Below, piece by piece: positions 1-8,122 of a stretch of DNA of 64,000 nt. The position numbers and the translations under genes were made by a program. Below the pieces are notes generated by a model that saw only the letters and a program-made list of their open reading frames with translations, ran no database searches and was not told where the DNA came from. Origin of the DNA: Actinomadura citrea (GTDB lineage Bacteria; Actinomycetota; Actinomycetes; Streptosporangiales; Streptosporangiaceae); the NCBI RefSeq assembly GCF_013409045.1, contig NZ_JACCBT010000001.1, forward strand, positions 1,240,001 to 1,304,000. Reading direction: 5' to 3'. Each line of letters begins with the position of its first letter. Position 1 is the stretch's first letter.

Positions 1-1187
1 GCGTGCCCGAGGTACTCCGCCACTGTGCGGACGTCGACACCAGCGGCGAGCCACGCGGAGGCCGCCGTGTGGCGAAGGACGTGCATCCCGTTCTCAGGCG
101 TCTCCGGAACTCCGATGCTTCTGCGGACCAGATGCCACGTGTAGTTGAAGACGCTCCCGTGATGAGGACGGCCACTCGACCGAGCGACCAGGAGCCGCGC
201 CGTGTGCGGGGGGCCGTCCGGAGTCTTCCAGGGCAAGGTCACTTCCACCGGCGGGTTAGCGGCGATGTGAGCCGAAGCGCGCAGCGCGAGCGAGCTGGGC
301 AACGGCACGTCGCGTTCCTTGTCCCCCTTGGGGAGGCTGAATACGAGCCGCTTATCGACCAACCGCACTTGTCGCCGGACGTGGATGACGCGATTGCCGA
401 GAAAATCGAGGTCATCGACGGCCAGGCCGAAGATCTCCCCCTGCCGAAGGCCCGCCCCGACGCCGAGGTACACCATCAGGGCATCGTCACCGAGCGCCAG
501 GGCCGCGGCTTCCACCTGGTCGAGCGTCCAAGGGACGATCTTCTTCTTCGCAACCCGAGGCGGCTTGACCGAGCTTGCCTTGGTCGGGTTACGGTCCACG
601 ATGCCGTCTTCCATCGCCGCCCGGAAGATCGTTGACAGCGTGTCGAAGATCCGCTTGATGTAGCCCGGCGAGAGGCCCTTGCCCTCCAGGCTCTTGATCC
701 ACTGTTGGACCAGGCTGGGACGATGGGCGAGGACCGTCATGGACTGCTTCCCGATGATGCTGGGAGCGCCCGCCGGGCGCCGGCTCTTTCTCTGGCCCGG
801 ACGCGGTCCCACGTCAATGATGTGGGCCAGCCGCTTATCAACGTTCCACAGAGTGTTTGGATCACCGGTCAGCCCACTACGCCACTGGCGCGCGAAGTCC
901 TCCAGGAGGATCTTTCCGCGCGCAGGGTCCATGTACGTCCCCGCATCGAGGTCAGTCCGCACCTTCGCATCGAAGGCGTCCGCGCATGTCTTCGGGTCCT
1001 TGCCCGCCTTCCGGGCAAAGTTCTGCTTGCACTGCTTGCCCGTCTCGTCTCGCCAACGGACCTGCCACCGGTCGCCCTTGCCGTGATCCTTGCTGGGGAA
1101 CAGCTTGTGCTCACGGCAGGCCGAGACAGGATTGCCCTCCGCATCAGTACGCGGCTTGTTCGTGTGCCACCGGTCGTAGACGGCCAT
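1..1187 (-). CDS. int: Tyrosine site-specific integrase, C-terminus cut by window edge
   Basis: This is a tyrosine recombinase for element integration and excision. The 395 visible codons show a Lys/Arg-rich N-terminal arm-binding part, a core-binding SAM-like domain at about residues 90-200, and the catalytic domain with Arg in GLRQGE (about 248), HVLRHT (about 369-374) and YLGH (392-395). The nucleophilic Tyr should lie 8-12 residues further on, outside the window. The ATG overlaps the xis stop (TAATG at 1189-1185), so translation is probably coupled. Genes of this family usually end next to the tRNA-derived attL, so attL is expected just left of the window. Confidence 0.93.
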   Translation of the reverse strand, partial: MAVYDRWHTNKPRTDAEGNPVSACREHKLFPSKDHGKGDRWQVRWRDETGKQCKQNFARKAGKDPKTCADAFDAKVRTDLDAGTYMDPARGKILLEDFARQWRSGLTGDPNTLWNVDKRLAHIIDVGPRPGQRKSRRPAGAPSIIGKQSMTVLAHRPSLVQQWIKSLEGKGLSPGYIKRIFDTLSTIFRAAMEDGIVDRNPTKASSVKPPRVAKKKIVPWTLDQVEAAALALGDDALMVYLGVGAGLRQGEIFGLAVDDLDFLGNRVIHVRRQVRLVDKRLVFSLPKGDKERDVPLPSSLALRASAHIAANPPVEVTLPWKTPDGPPHTARLLVARSSGRPHHGSVFNYTWHLVRRSIGVPETPENGMHVLRHTAASAWLAAGVDVRTVAEYLGH

Positions 1188-1402
1188 TACGCGGCCTCCT
1201 GCTGCTCACGCAGCCAAGCGAGAACATCAGCAGGCAGGTAACGCAGATGACGACCCGCCCGAGCAGCTTTCGGCCCCTTACCGAGGTAGCGCCATTGGTG
1301 CAGCGTCGCAACCGGTACGCCGAGGTAGTACGAGGTCTCCTTGACCGACCACGTCCGATCCCAGGGCAGCGATGAGACCGCCGGATCAGCGCTCATGTTC
1401 AC
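1187..1402 (-). CDS. xis: Excisionase / MerR-like helix-turn-helix protein (Xis)
   Basis: A 71-aa protein with a winged-helix excisionase pattern: a WSVKETSYYLGV helix, then LHQWRYLGKGPKAAR, then LRYLPADVLAWL. This is the typical HTH_17/Xis layout that recognises DNA near att sites and directs the integrase towards excision. It sits between rep and int. Its GTG start overlaps the rep stop (GTGA at 1402-1399) and its stop overlaps the int ATG, so rep-xis-int form one coupled operon. An in-frame ATG two codons downstream is an alternative start. Confidence 0.88.
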   Translation of the reverse strand: MNMSADPAVSSLPWDRTWSVKETSYYLGVPVATLHQWRYLGKGPKAARAGRHLRYLPADVLAWLREQQEAA

Positions 1403-3105
1403 GCTGCCTCCTGAGTTGCCGAAAGTTCGGGGGTGTCGTTCTGTGTCGCGGCGTCGAGTTGGCGGCGCCGTTGGATGCGTTCGTTGATCAGGTGCAGGAG
1501 CCGCGCTTCGGTCGGCTTGACGTCGGGATCACCAGGCCCGGCGCGTTCCCAGACGTGGACGGCGTTCGGGTCGGACGGGTTGAGTACGGGGACGCCAGCC
1601 TCAGCGAGTCGTGCCAGGACCCACGCCTTCCGGTCGGCTTTGTGATCGGCGAGGGTCTTGCCGGACCATTTGCGGGAGACCAGGACGCGGCGGCCGCCGT
1701 AGCCGAGGTGTTCGCGCCTGTGGGCCTTGCCCTTGCAGAAGCCGGGGGCCATGCCTTCCCGCGGATTCTTGGGCTGTATGCCGTAGCGCAGCCAGTTCGC
1801 GCACGTGGGTGAGCACGGCTCGTACCGGAGCGCTTCGGCCATGCGGTCCACGTGCTCACGCTGCGCGCCAGTCTCGGCCTGGTGGCATTCGGCCACGCCC
1901 TTGACCAGGTACTTGGTCAGGTAGCCGATCAGCTTGCGGGATTGTGGGGAGTCGGGCATGACGCCTTGTGCGTCGATCTGCCGCCCGAACTTCACCACGT
2001 GCAAGGGTTCGGCGTCGTCGTCCAGGCCGAGCGCGTCAAGCGCGTCATCCCAGGTCGGAAGGACTTCACCCGTCGTGGGGTCGAGGTAGCCGCCGCCGTC
2101 CTCGCCCGCGACGTTGTCCCAGACCGGCAGGTGATCCCCCTCGAAGACCACGCGATCGGTCGAGGGCCACCACACCTGGTGATAGGTGGCTGCCACGACT
2201 TGACGCAGTTCGGCGCGGGAGATGGTTCCGCGGATGGCCATGTGCAGGTGGGGTGCGTGACGGCGTTGGGGTTCGACGGTGGCGAAGTACTGGACGTCGT
2301 AGCCGACGAACCGGCGCAGGTTCTGAACGAACCGGTCGACCAGTTTGGAGAAGTAGAGCGCGTCCCGAGCGGCCCGCGTGTAGTCGTAGCCGTTGGGGTC
2401 GACCGGTGTCCCGTCGGAGCGCACCCGCCCGTAGGAGTCGAGCGTGAGCGTCAGGAAGATCGAAGGCCGGAACGTCTTGCCGTCCTTGCCCCGGTAGACC
2501 TTGCCGAGGGTGCGGGAGTCGACGGGACGCCGAGGAAGGTCCGGCGCGTCCTGCCGCCGCCGCGTGGAACGAGTCCGCCGGCCTTTGCTCTCATCATCAG
2601 ACTTGAGGGCACCGCGGACCCCTGTGCGTTCTAGCTCGTTGTCCAGGTCACGCACCACGGCATCCCAGAACCCAACGTCCTCCCCCTCGGCCGAACCCTC
2701 CTCGGCCGCCTTGTCGCGGGCCGCCGCCGCTTGCGCTCGAAGCTCCATCCAGGCGCGTTGTTCGTCGTTCGGGTCGGCGCGCGTGATGACCGGTTCCTCG
2801 GTCAGGTGCCAGCCTTGGGAGCACTGCACGGCCCGGAGCTTGCGCTTGCGCTCAGCGCACGAGGGGCACACCGAGGCCATGGTGTGACCGCACGGCACAT
2901 AGACGACTTTGGCCGCACCGGTGTTGAGGTCCACCCGCCGCATCGGGACGGGCCGGATGCACACGCCGTGTTCGACCGCGACCGCTTCCAGCACGCCCCG
3001 CGCCAGGGGAGAAAGCGTCTTGACCACCGCGCCCGTCTCCGAGCCCGCACCAGCCGCCGGAGCCGACTCGGAGGGCGAGCCGTCGAGGGTCAGTTGCACC
3101 GTCAC
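1399..3105 (-). CDS. Rolling-circle replication initiator (RepSA-like, HUH family)
   Basis: A 568-aa replication initiator of the actinomycete plasmid/ICE type. A Cys/His cluster at about 72-83 (CGHT..CPSC) could bind zinc. The metal-binding HUH motif is HAPHLH at about 283-288, and a later GYLTKYLVKG at about 391-400 supplies the probable nicking Tyr. It should nick the double-strand origin of the excised circle and start rolling-circle replication before transfer. It starts with GTG overlapping the ftsK stop (GTGA at 3105-3102). At 568 residues it is longer than the ICE2 initiator (474) and only distantly similar, so the two elements have different Rep lineages. Confidence 0.87.
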   Translation of the reverse strand: MTVQLTLDGSPSESAPAAGAGSETGAVVKTLSPLARGVLEAVAVEHGVCIRPVPMRRVDLNTGAAKVVYVPCGHTMASVCPSCAERKRKLRAVQCSQGWHLTEEPVITRADPNDEQRAWMELRAQAAAARDKAAEEGSAEGEDVGFWDAVVRDLDNELERTGVRGALKSDDESKGRRTRSTRRRQDAPDLPRRPVDSRTLGKVYRGKDGKTFRPSIFLTLTLDSYGRVRSDGTPVDPNGYDYTRAARDALYFSKLVDRFVQNLRRFVGYDVQYFATVEPQRRHAPHLHMAIRGTISRAELRQVVAATYHQVWWPSTDRVVFEGDHLPVWDNVAGEDGGGYLDPTTGEVLPTWDDALDALGLDDDAEPLHVVKFGRQIDAQGVMPDSPQSRKLIGYLTKYLVKGVAECHQAETGAQREHVDRMAEALRYEPCSPTCANWLRYGIQPKNPREGMAPGFCKGKAHRREHLGYGGRRVLVSRKWSGKTLADHKADRKAWVLARLAEAGVPVLNPSDPNAVHVWERAGPGDPDVKPTEARLLHLINERIQRRRQLDAATQNDTPELSATQEAA

Positions 3106-4559
3106 GCCGCCTCCACATCGGGGAGGCCGAGCGCGACCATTTCCCGGATGTCGTCATCGGAGACGTAGGCCGCCCGGACCCGGACAGGGTCGGGGGTTGT
3201 CTCCAGCCGAATGAACCCGACCCCCGCCCCGGTCTCAGGGATGGACGAGATCTGATCGGCGAGCGCGCCACGGTCGCGGGCCCCGTCGCCGAGGACCATG
3301 TCGACTTGTTCGTCTTCATCGAGGCGCAGTGCGATGCGGTCGGGGAACAGGTTGCGCAGGTTGTTGACCTCTTTGCGCGCGTCCTGCTGCGCGCCGATCA
3401 CGCAGTACCCCACCGACCGGCCCTGACTGGTCAGCACGGCAAGCGCCGACTCGGCCCGCTTGCGCAGATCACGCTCCGGGCAGTACGCGGTCAGGAACGC
3501 CAGCTCATCAATCACGATGACCCGGAACGGGTGCTCACGCGACGGCGTGAAGGACCGGGTGACTCCGGCGAATTGCTCCGCGCGGCGGTTCATGTCCTCC
3601 GCAGCGGTCTCCAGCAGGTCGACCATGCCGCCCTTGGGATCGTCGCTATAGCGCCCGTACCGCTCGAACAGCAGACGCCCGAAGGACAGTTCCATGCGTT
3701 TGGGGTCGACGGCCCACACCTCCACCAGGCCCGCGAGCATCAGCGGCAGCAGCGCGCGGATGGTCGACCAGATCACCGACCCCTTGCCGGCACCTGTCGC
3801 GCCCGCGATCAGAACGTGAGTCCCGAGCAGGCGCAGCCGCCAGGGCGAGCCGTCCTCTTGCCGTCCGATCTCCAGTCCGGACAGGTCCACCGCCGACGCG
3901 TCGGGGACGGGCAGCGCGGGGATGGGGACGGCGAGGGCATCGCGGCGGACGAACTCCAGCCAGATACGTCCCGGACGGTCCCCGACCCGGACCCGGACCA
4001 GGGCAGCGCCGAAGCCGTGCGCCAGGTTGGGAGTGGCGTTCTCCCAGATGTCGGGAGCCTGCCCCTTGAGCATTTTCACCAGGACGCGATCCGACGTCGG
4101 GCCGCAGCGGACCCGCACGAGGGAGGGCAGGTACTCGCGACCCTTGTGGGCTTTCGTGAGTCCGGCGGTGATGAGGACGGGTTGCCAGTGCCGCCGGTAG
4201 ACCGTGACGAGTCGCCACCGGGCCAGGGCCGGACGACCCACCCACCGTACGAAGGACGGACGGTCCACCAGCACCCACCCGGACAGGCCCAAGGTGACGA
4301 GGGCCAGGACCGCGACGGGGACCGTCCACCCGAACCGGTAGCCGAGCCAGCCCAGACCGGCCGCAGCGGAGACGGGGACGATGTTGCGGACCAGGAAGAG
4401 GACCGTCCGGGTGATGATGCGGACGAGGTTGACCAGCAGGACGAGGCCCTCGGGCATGTGCCACACCGGGGGCGCCCACTTCGGGGCGGCGAACGGGTCA
4501 CGCTGCGCCTCTACGGCGACGTTCTCACCAGGGCCGAGCTTGCGGAACTCCCATGCCAT
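3102..4559 (-). CDS. FtsK/SpoIIIE-type DNA translocase (TraB-like conjugation protein)
   Basis: A 485-aa membrane-anchored ATPase expected to pump double-stranded element DNA between mycelia, as TraB/TraSA proteins do. Two or three hydrophobic segments lie at about 38-98. Walker A is GATGAGKGS at 253-261, and Walker B is VIVIDELAFL at about 350. The frame stays open further upstream to 5066, but the ATG at 4559 has a good AGAGGTGA ribosome site and begins the conserved MAWEF-type N-terminus, so the longer start is rejected. The stop overlaps the rep start by 4 nt. Confidence 0.88.
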   Translation of the reverse strand: MAWEFRKLGPGENVAVEAQRDPFAAPKWAPPVWHMPEGLVLLVNLVRIITRTVLFLVRNIVPVSAAAGLGWLGYRFGWTVPVAVLALVTLGLSGWVLVDRPSFVRWVGRPALARWRLVTVYRRHWQPVLITAGLTKAHKGREYLPSLVRVRCGPTSDRVLVKMLKGQAPDIWENATPNLAHGFGAALVRVRVGDRPGRIWLEFVRRDALAVPIPALPVPDASAVDLSGLEIGRQEDGSPWRLRLLGTHVLIAGATGAGKGSVIWSTIRALLPLMLAGLVEVWAVDPKRMELSFGRLLFERYGRYSDDPKGGMVDLLETAAEDMNRRAEQFAGVTRSFTPSREHPFRVIVIDELAFLTAYCPERDLRKRAESALAVLTSQGRSVGYCVIGAQQDARKEVNNLRNLFPDRIALRLDEDEQVDMVLGDGARDRGALADQISSIPETGAGVGFIRLETTPDPVRVRAAYVSDDDIREMVALGLPDVEAA

Positions 4560-4648
4560 GATGGGTCTCACCTCTTCTATGCGCTGTTCAGGGAGAGGGG
4601 AAAGCGGGGCGGCCGGAGGTACCAGCTCCAGCCGCCCCACCTGCCTTT

Positions 4649-4939
4649 TCAGGCCGCCGCAGCGCCGTTGAGGGCGTGGAGCCGTTCCACCTCGGCCGCG
4701 TACCGCCCGAACACCTCGGCGAGCTTGCGCGCGGTCACGACGTCCTCGGCGGTCGGCTCCTCCGGGTTGGTCGGCGCAATGAGCACCCGCGCCCCAGCGT
4801 GCGAGAGCCAGAGCTGCGCGCGATTGCCGCCGGTGGGGCACGTCATCGCCATACGCCCGTCCGGGTACAGGCTCACCGAGACGACCGCCGTCCCGTCCGG
4901 CTCCACCATCACCGTCGTGTGGCTGTAGGAGGTCTGCAT
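4649..4939 (-). CDS. Small ICE protein of unknown function
   Basis: A 96-aa protein without a recognised domain. It has a beta-rich N-terminal half (VMVEPDGTAVVSVSLYPDGR), then a helix ending in FGRYAAEVERLHAL. The C-terminal helix matches that of its upstream neighbour (QAAAYAVEVERLYRS), so the two look like diverged duplicates. The ATG at 4939 overlaps the upstream stop as TGATG; a GTG one codon earlier is also possible. It is co-transcribed with pra and ftsK. Its role is unknown. Confidence 0.72.
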   Translation of the reverse strand: MQTSYSHTTVMVEPDGTAVVSVSLYPDGRMAMTCPTGGNRAQLWLSHAGARVLIAPTNPEEPTAEDVVTARKLAEVFGRYAAEVERLHALNGAAAA

Positions 4940-5217
4940 CACGCCGCCTTTCCCTTGCCCGAGGACCGGCCCGACGAGGGACGACGGCCGGACCGGTACA
5001 ACCGCTCCACCTCCACCGCGTAGGCCGCAGCCTGGGAGGCCAGGCCCCGCGCGAACTCCACATCACCCGCGCTCACACGCTCGGGAAGGGTCAGGGTGAC
5101 CAGCACCCGACCCGCCGAGACCGTGAACAGCGGCGTACGCGCCCGGAACGGCTTGAACACCACCGACGCCCCGGCATTGATCGGCAGCGACAGCGCCGAC
5201 ATCCGCCCGCCCGCCAT
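4939..5217 (-). CDS. Small ICE protein, paralogous to its downstream neighbour
   Basis: A 92-aa protein of unknown function with a VLVTLTLPERVSAGDVEFARGL core, a helix containing AAYAVEVERLYRSG, and a basic Ser/Arg/Lys-rich tail. The start ATG at 5217 overlaps the pra stop (TGATG). An in-frame ATG five codons later is an alternative. Similarity of the C-terminal helix and overall layout to the 96-aa product encoded at 4649-4939 suggests tandem duplication within the operon. Confidence 0.72.
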   Translation of the reverse strand: MAGGRMSALSLPINAGASVVFKPFRARTPLFTVSAGRVLVTLTLPERVSAGDVEFARGLASQAAAYAVEVERLYRSGRRPSSGRSSGKGKAA

Positions 5218-5627
5218 CAGGCCGCATCCTTCGCAGCCGTGCGACCGCCGCCCTTGTTGAGGTTGGCGGGCAGGACCGCCGACGCCTTGAGGCTGTAGGC
5301 CAGCCGCCCGGTACCGGAGTTGACGTACGGCGTGATCGCCAGGCCCTCGAACTCCACCGGCACGAACGGGAACTCCGCCGGAGCCGTCGGAACGATCGGC
5401 TGAACCGGCGCGGTCAGCTTCACCTTGAACGTCCCCTTGGACTCGGGGTCGCCGTCGACCACTTCCACGGCCCACACCAGTTCGCCGGTGTCCTTGTCCC
5501 GCGCCTGAACGAAGTTCTCCTTGGTCGAGGCGTCGAAGTCGCGGACCGCCTCCACACCGCCCTTGACGAACGCGCCGTGGGGGAACGTGTCCCCGAACGC
5601 GACCTTGAACGGACCCTTTACCGCCAT
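5217..5627 (-). CDS. pra: Pra-like activator of replication, integration and excision
   Basis: A 136-aa protein matching the family usually named plasmid replication, integration and excision activator. The recognisable pattern is an N-terminal KGPFKVAFGDTFPHGAF stretch, a central VRDFDASTKENFVQ motif, and DTGELVWAVEVVDGDPES. In pSAM2 the Pra protein switches the element from the integrated state to replication by raising rep-xis-int expression; this role is inferred by family. The ATG at 5627 has a perfect GGAGG 8 nt upstream. It is the first gene of the minus-strand transfer and replication operon and has its own promoter with apparent repressor sites. Confidence 0.85.
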   Translation of the reverse strand: MAVKGPFKVAFGDTFPHGAFVKGGVEAVRDFDASTKENFVQARDKDTGELVWAVEVVDGDPESKGTFKVKLTAPVQPIVPTAPAEFPFVPVEFEGLAITPYVNSGTGRLAYSLKASAVLPANLNKGGGRTAAKDAA

Positions 5628-5657
5628 TGCGGCGACCTCCAGACATTCAACCGTCCG

Positions 5658-5711
5658 CTTGTCCGGACGAGTGCATGCCTAGAAAGTACCTCAGCCACTC
5701 GACCGGACAAC
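5658..5711 (-). promoter_or_regulatory. pra operon promoter with two GntR/KorSA-type operators
   Basis: Read on the minus strand, a -35 TTGTCC (5710-5705), a 16-nt spacer and a -10 TACTTT (5688-5683) form a plausible promoter. Two related 14-mers flank it: GTTGTCCGGTCGAG on the minus strand at 5711-5698, over the -35, and CTTGTCCGGACGAG on the plus strand at 5658-5671, just after the expected start of transcription. They agree at 12 of 14 positions, and the second is nearly palindromic. The arrangement suits repression by the adjacent GntR protein; that assignment is inference. Confidence 0.6.
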
Positions 5712-5768
5712 CTTCGAGAAGAGTGACCTGTGTCACATGTGAAGTATCGGCAGGTCAGGAGGGTTGAG

Positions 5769-6500
5769 TCATTCGGGGACGCTGTAGACGTCTTCCAGCT
5801 CATGCAGTGACCCCGGCATCACGATCTCGGCGACGAACCGCACTGCGTCAGAGGCGTCATGCAGCCCGGCCAGCACCGACAGCACCGGCTCCGACTTCTT
5901 GATCTGCAAAAGGCGGGGTTCGTCGCCGACGGGAAGTCGCGCGGTCATGCGCTCGGAGATGTGATCGATGCGCAGGCCCTTGACCGTGCGCAGGTGCGCC
6001 CGCAGCCCCACCGGAAGCCGCGCATCCTTGTCCAGGTCGGTGCCGTACACCAGCTCTTGCGGGAACCAGCACGTCACCACCTCCGAGGCGACACCGTCCC
6101 GGACCGTCACCCAACGCCGCGCCACCACACGCCCGACGTCCCCACCCAGCAGGGCCGCGACAGCAGCAGGCGCATGCACCGATCCGACGTCGACAAGTGA
6201 GACCCCGGCCGCGGTTTCGGGTTGGTCCAGCACCGCCAGGCCCGGACGAGATGGCAGCGCCGACGAGGCGGGCCGGCCTTTGACGAACGATCCGCGCCCG
6301 TGCTCGCGAGTGATCCATCCGTCCTGCTGGAGCATCTGAAGCGCCCGGACCACCGTGGTACGCCCCACCGCGAACTCCCGCACGAGCTGAGATTCCGACG
6401 GCAGCATGGTGCCGGGCGCGTACTCCCCGTTCTCGATTCGGCGGCGCAACTCCAGCACCACCCGCGCGTACTTGGGGGGCTCGAACTCCAAACCCGACAT
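5769..6500 (-). CDS. GntR/HutC-family repressor (KorSA-like)
   Basis: A 243-aa transcription factor with an N-terminal GntR winged helix (PPKYARVVLELRRRIENG, then LPSESQLVREFAVGRTTVVRAL, ending in GRGSFV) and a C-terminal UTRA-type ligand domain from about residue 90. In pSAM2 the equivalent KorSA represses pra and its own gene to keep the element integrated. The ATG at 6500 is chosen over an in-frame ATG at 6548 because AGGTGG lies just upstream and the GntR domain starts at once. The ligand is unknown. Confidence 0.86.
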   Translation of the reverse strand: MSGLEFEPPKYARVVLELRRRIENGEYAPGTMLPSESQLVREFAVGRTTVVRALQMLQQDGWITREHGRGSFVKGRPASSALPSRPGLAVLDQPETAAGVSLVDVGSVHAPAAVAALLGGDVGRVVARRWVTVRDGVASEVVTCWFPQELVYGTDLDKDARLPVGLRAHLRTVKGLRIDHISERMTARLPVGDEPRLLQIKKSEPVLSVLAGLHDASDAVRFVAEIVMPGSLHELEDVYSVPE

Positions 6501-6657
6501 GACGACCACCTGACGACTCTGGCGCTTGACCGCATAAGCGCACTTCACCGCACAGTAGCGCCCATGCGCGCCTACGTCACGGCTACCGGACCGCTCCGAC
6601 CCGCACTTATCGCGTCACAACCCCCGCAGCAGCAAGGGGAGTTGACCGCCGCGAAGC

Positions 6658-7074
6658 TCACCCCAGCCGTGGCACCGAGAACCCTGCCGCCAGCAACTCC
6701 GCATGCACCTCGCGGACTCCCCGTGCGCCCATCAAACGCACCTCATGCAGATCACGCGACCACAGCAGATCCAGCAGGTCACCCACCGTCTTCGCGGTGC
6801 AGTTTCGATCGTTGCGCAGGGCGTTGCGGACCCTGGTCGACAACTGCAAGCACGCCAGCGGACACGCCCGAGACAGGCGCCCGCCTTCATGCCTGTGCGC
6901 ACCAAAGCCCGCATCGGCAGGAGCAGCAGGCAGCCCGGAAACCCGCCGCGCCTCCACAAGCAGGGCCAGCAAGTCACCGACCGTCCACACCCCAAGACAC
7001 GTGACCGGGCATTCAAGCCCGATCCGGTCGTGTCCCACCGCGTGCGGCCCGCTCCTGCTCGGCCCGCTCGTCAT
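6658..7074 (-). CDS. RNA polymerase alpha-CTD-like helix-hairpin-helix protein (cassette gene 3)
   Basis: A 138-aa protein. The C-terminal half (LSTRVRNALRN, TVGDLLDLL, VREVHAELLAAGF) matches the alpha C-terminal domain of bacterial RNA polymerase, which contacts UP elements and activators. The N-terminal half has a shorter copy of the same pattern (CPVTCLGVWTVGDLLALL). Two CPxxCL motifs give four cysteines that could bind metal or form disulfides. The protein encoded at 35997-36395 in ICE2 shares both motifs. The ATG overlaps the previous stop (ATGA). A role in transcription is inferred only. Confidence 0.72.
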   Translation of the reverse strand: MTSGPSRSGPHAVGHDRIGLECPVTCLGVWTVGDLLALLVEARRVSGLPAAPADAGFGAHRHEGGRLSRACPLACLQLSTRVRNALRNDRNCTAKTVGDLLDLLWSRDLHEVRLMGARGVREVHAELLAAGFSVPRLG

Positions 7075-7304
7075 GCCGGCCATGTCCAACCCCGCGCGGT
7101 GACGATCGCCTCCCGCAGCTCGCTCGGTCCCTTGGCCTCCACCAGGAGGTACTTACCGCGGACCCGGACCATGGCCCACCATGCCTGGGTGACGGTGCCG
7201 TACCAGGCCACCACCCCAGAGAACTCCCGTTCGATCTGCGCCGCTACCGGCCGCCGACTGATCTCCGGCGACATCGACGCCGCTGCCGCCCATGACACGC
7301 CCAT
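7071..7304 (-). CDS. Small AWYG/WWAM protein (cassette gene 2)
   Basis: A 77-aa protein of unknown function with a compact core: IEREFSGVVAWYGTVTQAWWAMV, then a Leu-rich strand, and a final ELREAIVTARGW helix. The product of 35806-36012 in ICE2 has the same core (AWYGEATGEWWAMI and LREQITLTRAWPW). The ATG at 7304 overlaps the upstream stop as TGATG; a GTG three codons earlier is also possible. Its fixed place between cassette genes 1 and 3 in both elements argues that the three products act together. Confidence 0.72.
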   Translation of the reverse strand: MGVSWAAAASMSPEISRRPVAAQIEREFSGVVAWYGTVTQAWWAMVRVRGKYLLVEAKGPSELREAIVTARGWTWPA

Positions 7305-7708
7305 CACTCGCACCCGCCCGACGCCGCATCCGGCGAGCTGGCGAAGGGGACGGCCAGCACCCGCGCGATCCGCTCACCCGCGAACGCGGTGTTGGCCGCC
7401 GGGCACAGCGGCTCCAACTCCGAGAGCGCACGGCGGTCCGGCCCCGACCAGACCCACCACCACCACAACGCGCCCCGGTGAGTGCGGCACACCACCTCCT
7501 GCCGCAGTCCCGGACTCAGCGCCCGCGCCCGAGGACCCCCCACGTCCGGTTCACCGACCGGGTTGCGCGCCCGCACCGCGCCATGGTCGATCACCTCGGC
7601 CGCCAGGCCCCGCCGCTCCAGGTCGGCCACCAGCGCCACAGCAGCCGACTGCCGCACTACGTCAGCCGCCCACGTCCTCACCTCATCACCCACAGCCACC
7701 ACCTCCAC
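7304..7708 (-). CDS. Cassette gene 1: LSPGLRQEV/WVWSGP protein of unknown function
   Basis: A 134-aa protein with no recognised domain. The middle holds the signature ALSPGLRQEVVCR, then WWWWVWSGPDR and LEPLCP, followed by RIARVLAVPF. The ICE2 protein encoded at 35023-35433 repeats this signature almost word for word. The Trp-rich strand and following acidic stretch suggest a small folded binding domain. The GTG at 7708 is the longest start; a GTG at 7693 with GGAGG upstream is an equally good choice. Confidence 0.7.
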   Translation of the reverse strand: MEVVAVGDEVRTWAADVVRQSAAVALVADLERRGLAAEVIDHGAVRARNPVGEPDVGGPRARALSPGLRQEVVCRTHRGALWWWWVWSGPDRRALSELEPLCPAANTAFAGERIARVLAVPFASSPDAASGGCE

Positions 7709-7842
7709 AGGGAAGAAGAGAGCGGGACCGGCGAACGACGGCCCAGGGGCGCACCACCACCCCCGGCAGGCATGACCGCACCGCGCCGGACGATCACACC
7801 CTTATCCGCCTGACCGCCTACGCCGGCCCGCAGCTTTCTGGA

Positions 7843-8019
7843 CTACGCCGCGCGCTCCTCACGCACCGGCACACACCACCGACACGGCTTGCGGTCGACC
7901 GGCGGCCCCGAACCACCCGGCAGCCCCACCAGGACCGCCCGCCGAGGATGAACGAACTTCCACCCCCGACCACCACAGGACCCGCAGTCCGGATTGCCCG
8001 CATCTTGCTGCTGCGTCAT
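7843..8019 (-). CDS. Small zinc-ribbon-like protein
   Basis: A 58-aa product with CGSCGGRGWKFV near the start and CRWC near the end, the spacing of a DnaJ-type or rubredoxin-like metal ribbon. The role is unknown; AICEs often carry such proteins. The ATG at 8019 is preferred because the metal-ribbon core follows directly, but the frame is open to an ATG at 8061. It is divergent from the XRE regulator, and a 21-bp imperfect palindrome lies in the shared promoter region. Confidence 0.5.
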   Translation of the reverse strand: MTQQQDAGNPDCGSCGGRGWKFVHPRRAVLVGLPGGSGPPVDRKPCRWCVPVREERAA

Positions 8020-8066
8020 GTCGCACACGATCCGCCACAGCCCCGGCCCCAGCCCATCCACAGGCG

Positions 8067-8087
8067 GTATCTCACAGTGGGATATAC
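8067..8087. promoter_or_regulatory. Imperfect 21-bp palindrome in divergent promoter region of ICE1
   Basis: GTATCTCACAGTGGGATATAC matches its reverse complement at 15-16 of 21 positions. It lies 36 nt upstream of the XRE regulator start (8123) and 48 nt upstream of the divergent zinc-ribbon gene. A dimeric regulator site for XRE autoregulation is the simplest reading, but no second copy was found. Confidence 0.35.
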
Positions 8088-8122
8088 GCTCGGCAACGTC
8101 TGGTCACACGGAGGGAGAACCC

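Noticed and set aside
3102..5066. Longer FtsK protein starting at 5066
   Set aside because: The extra 169 residues are a shadow of two small genes in another frame; the ATG at 4559 has a good ribosome site and the family N-terminus.
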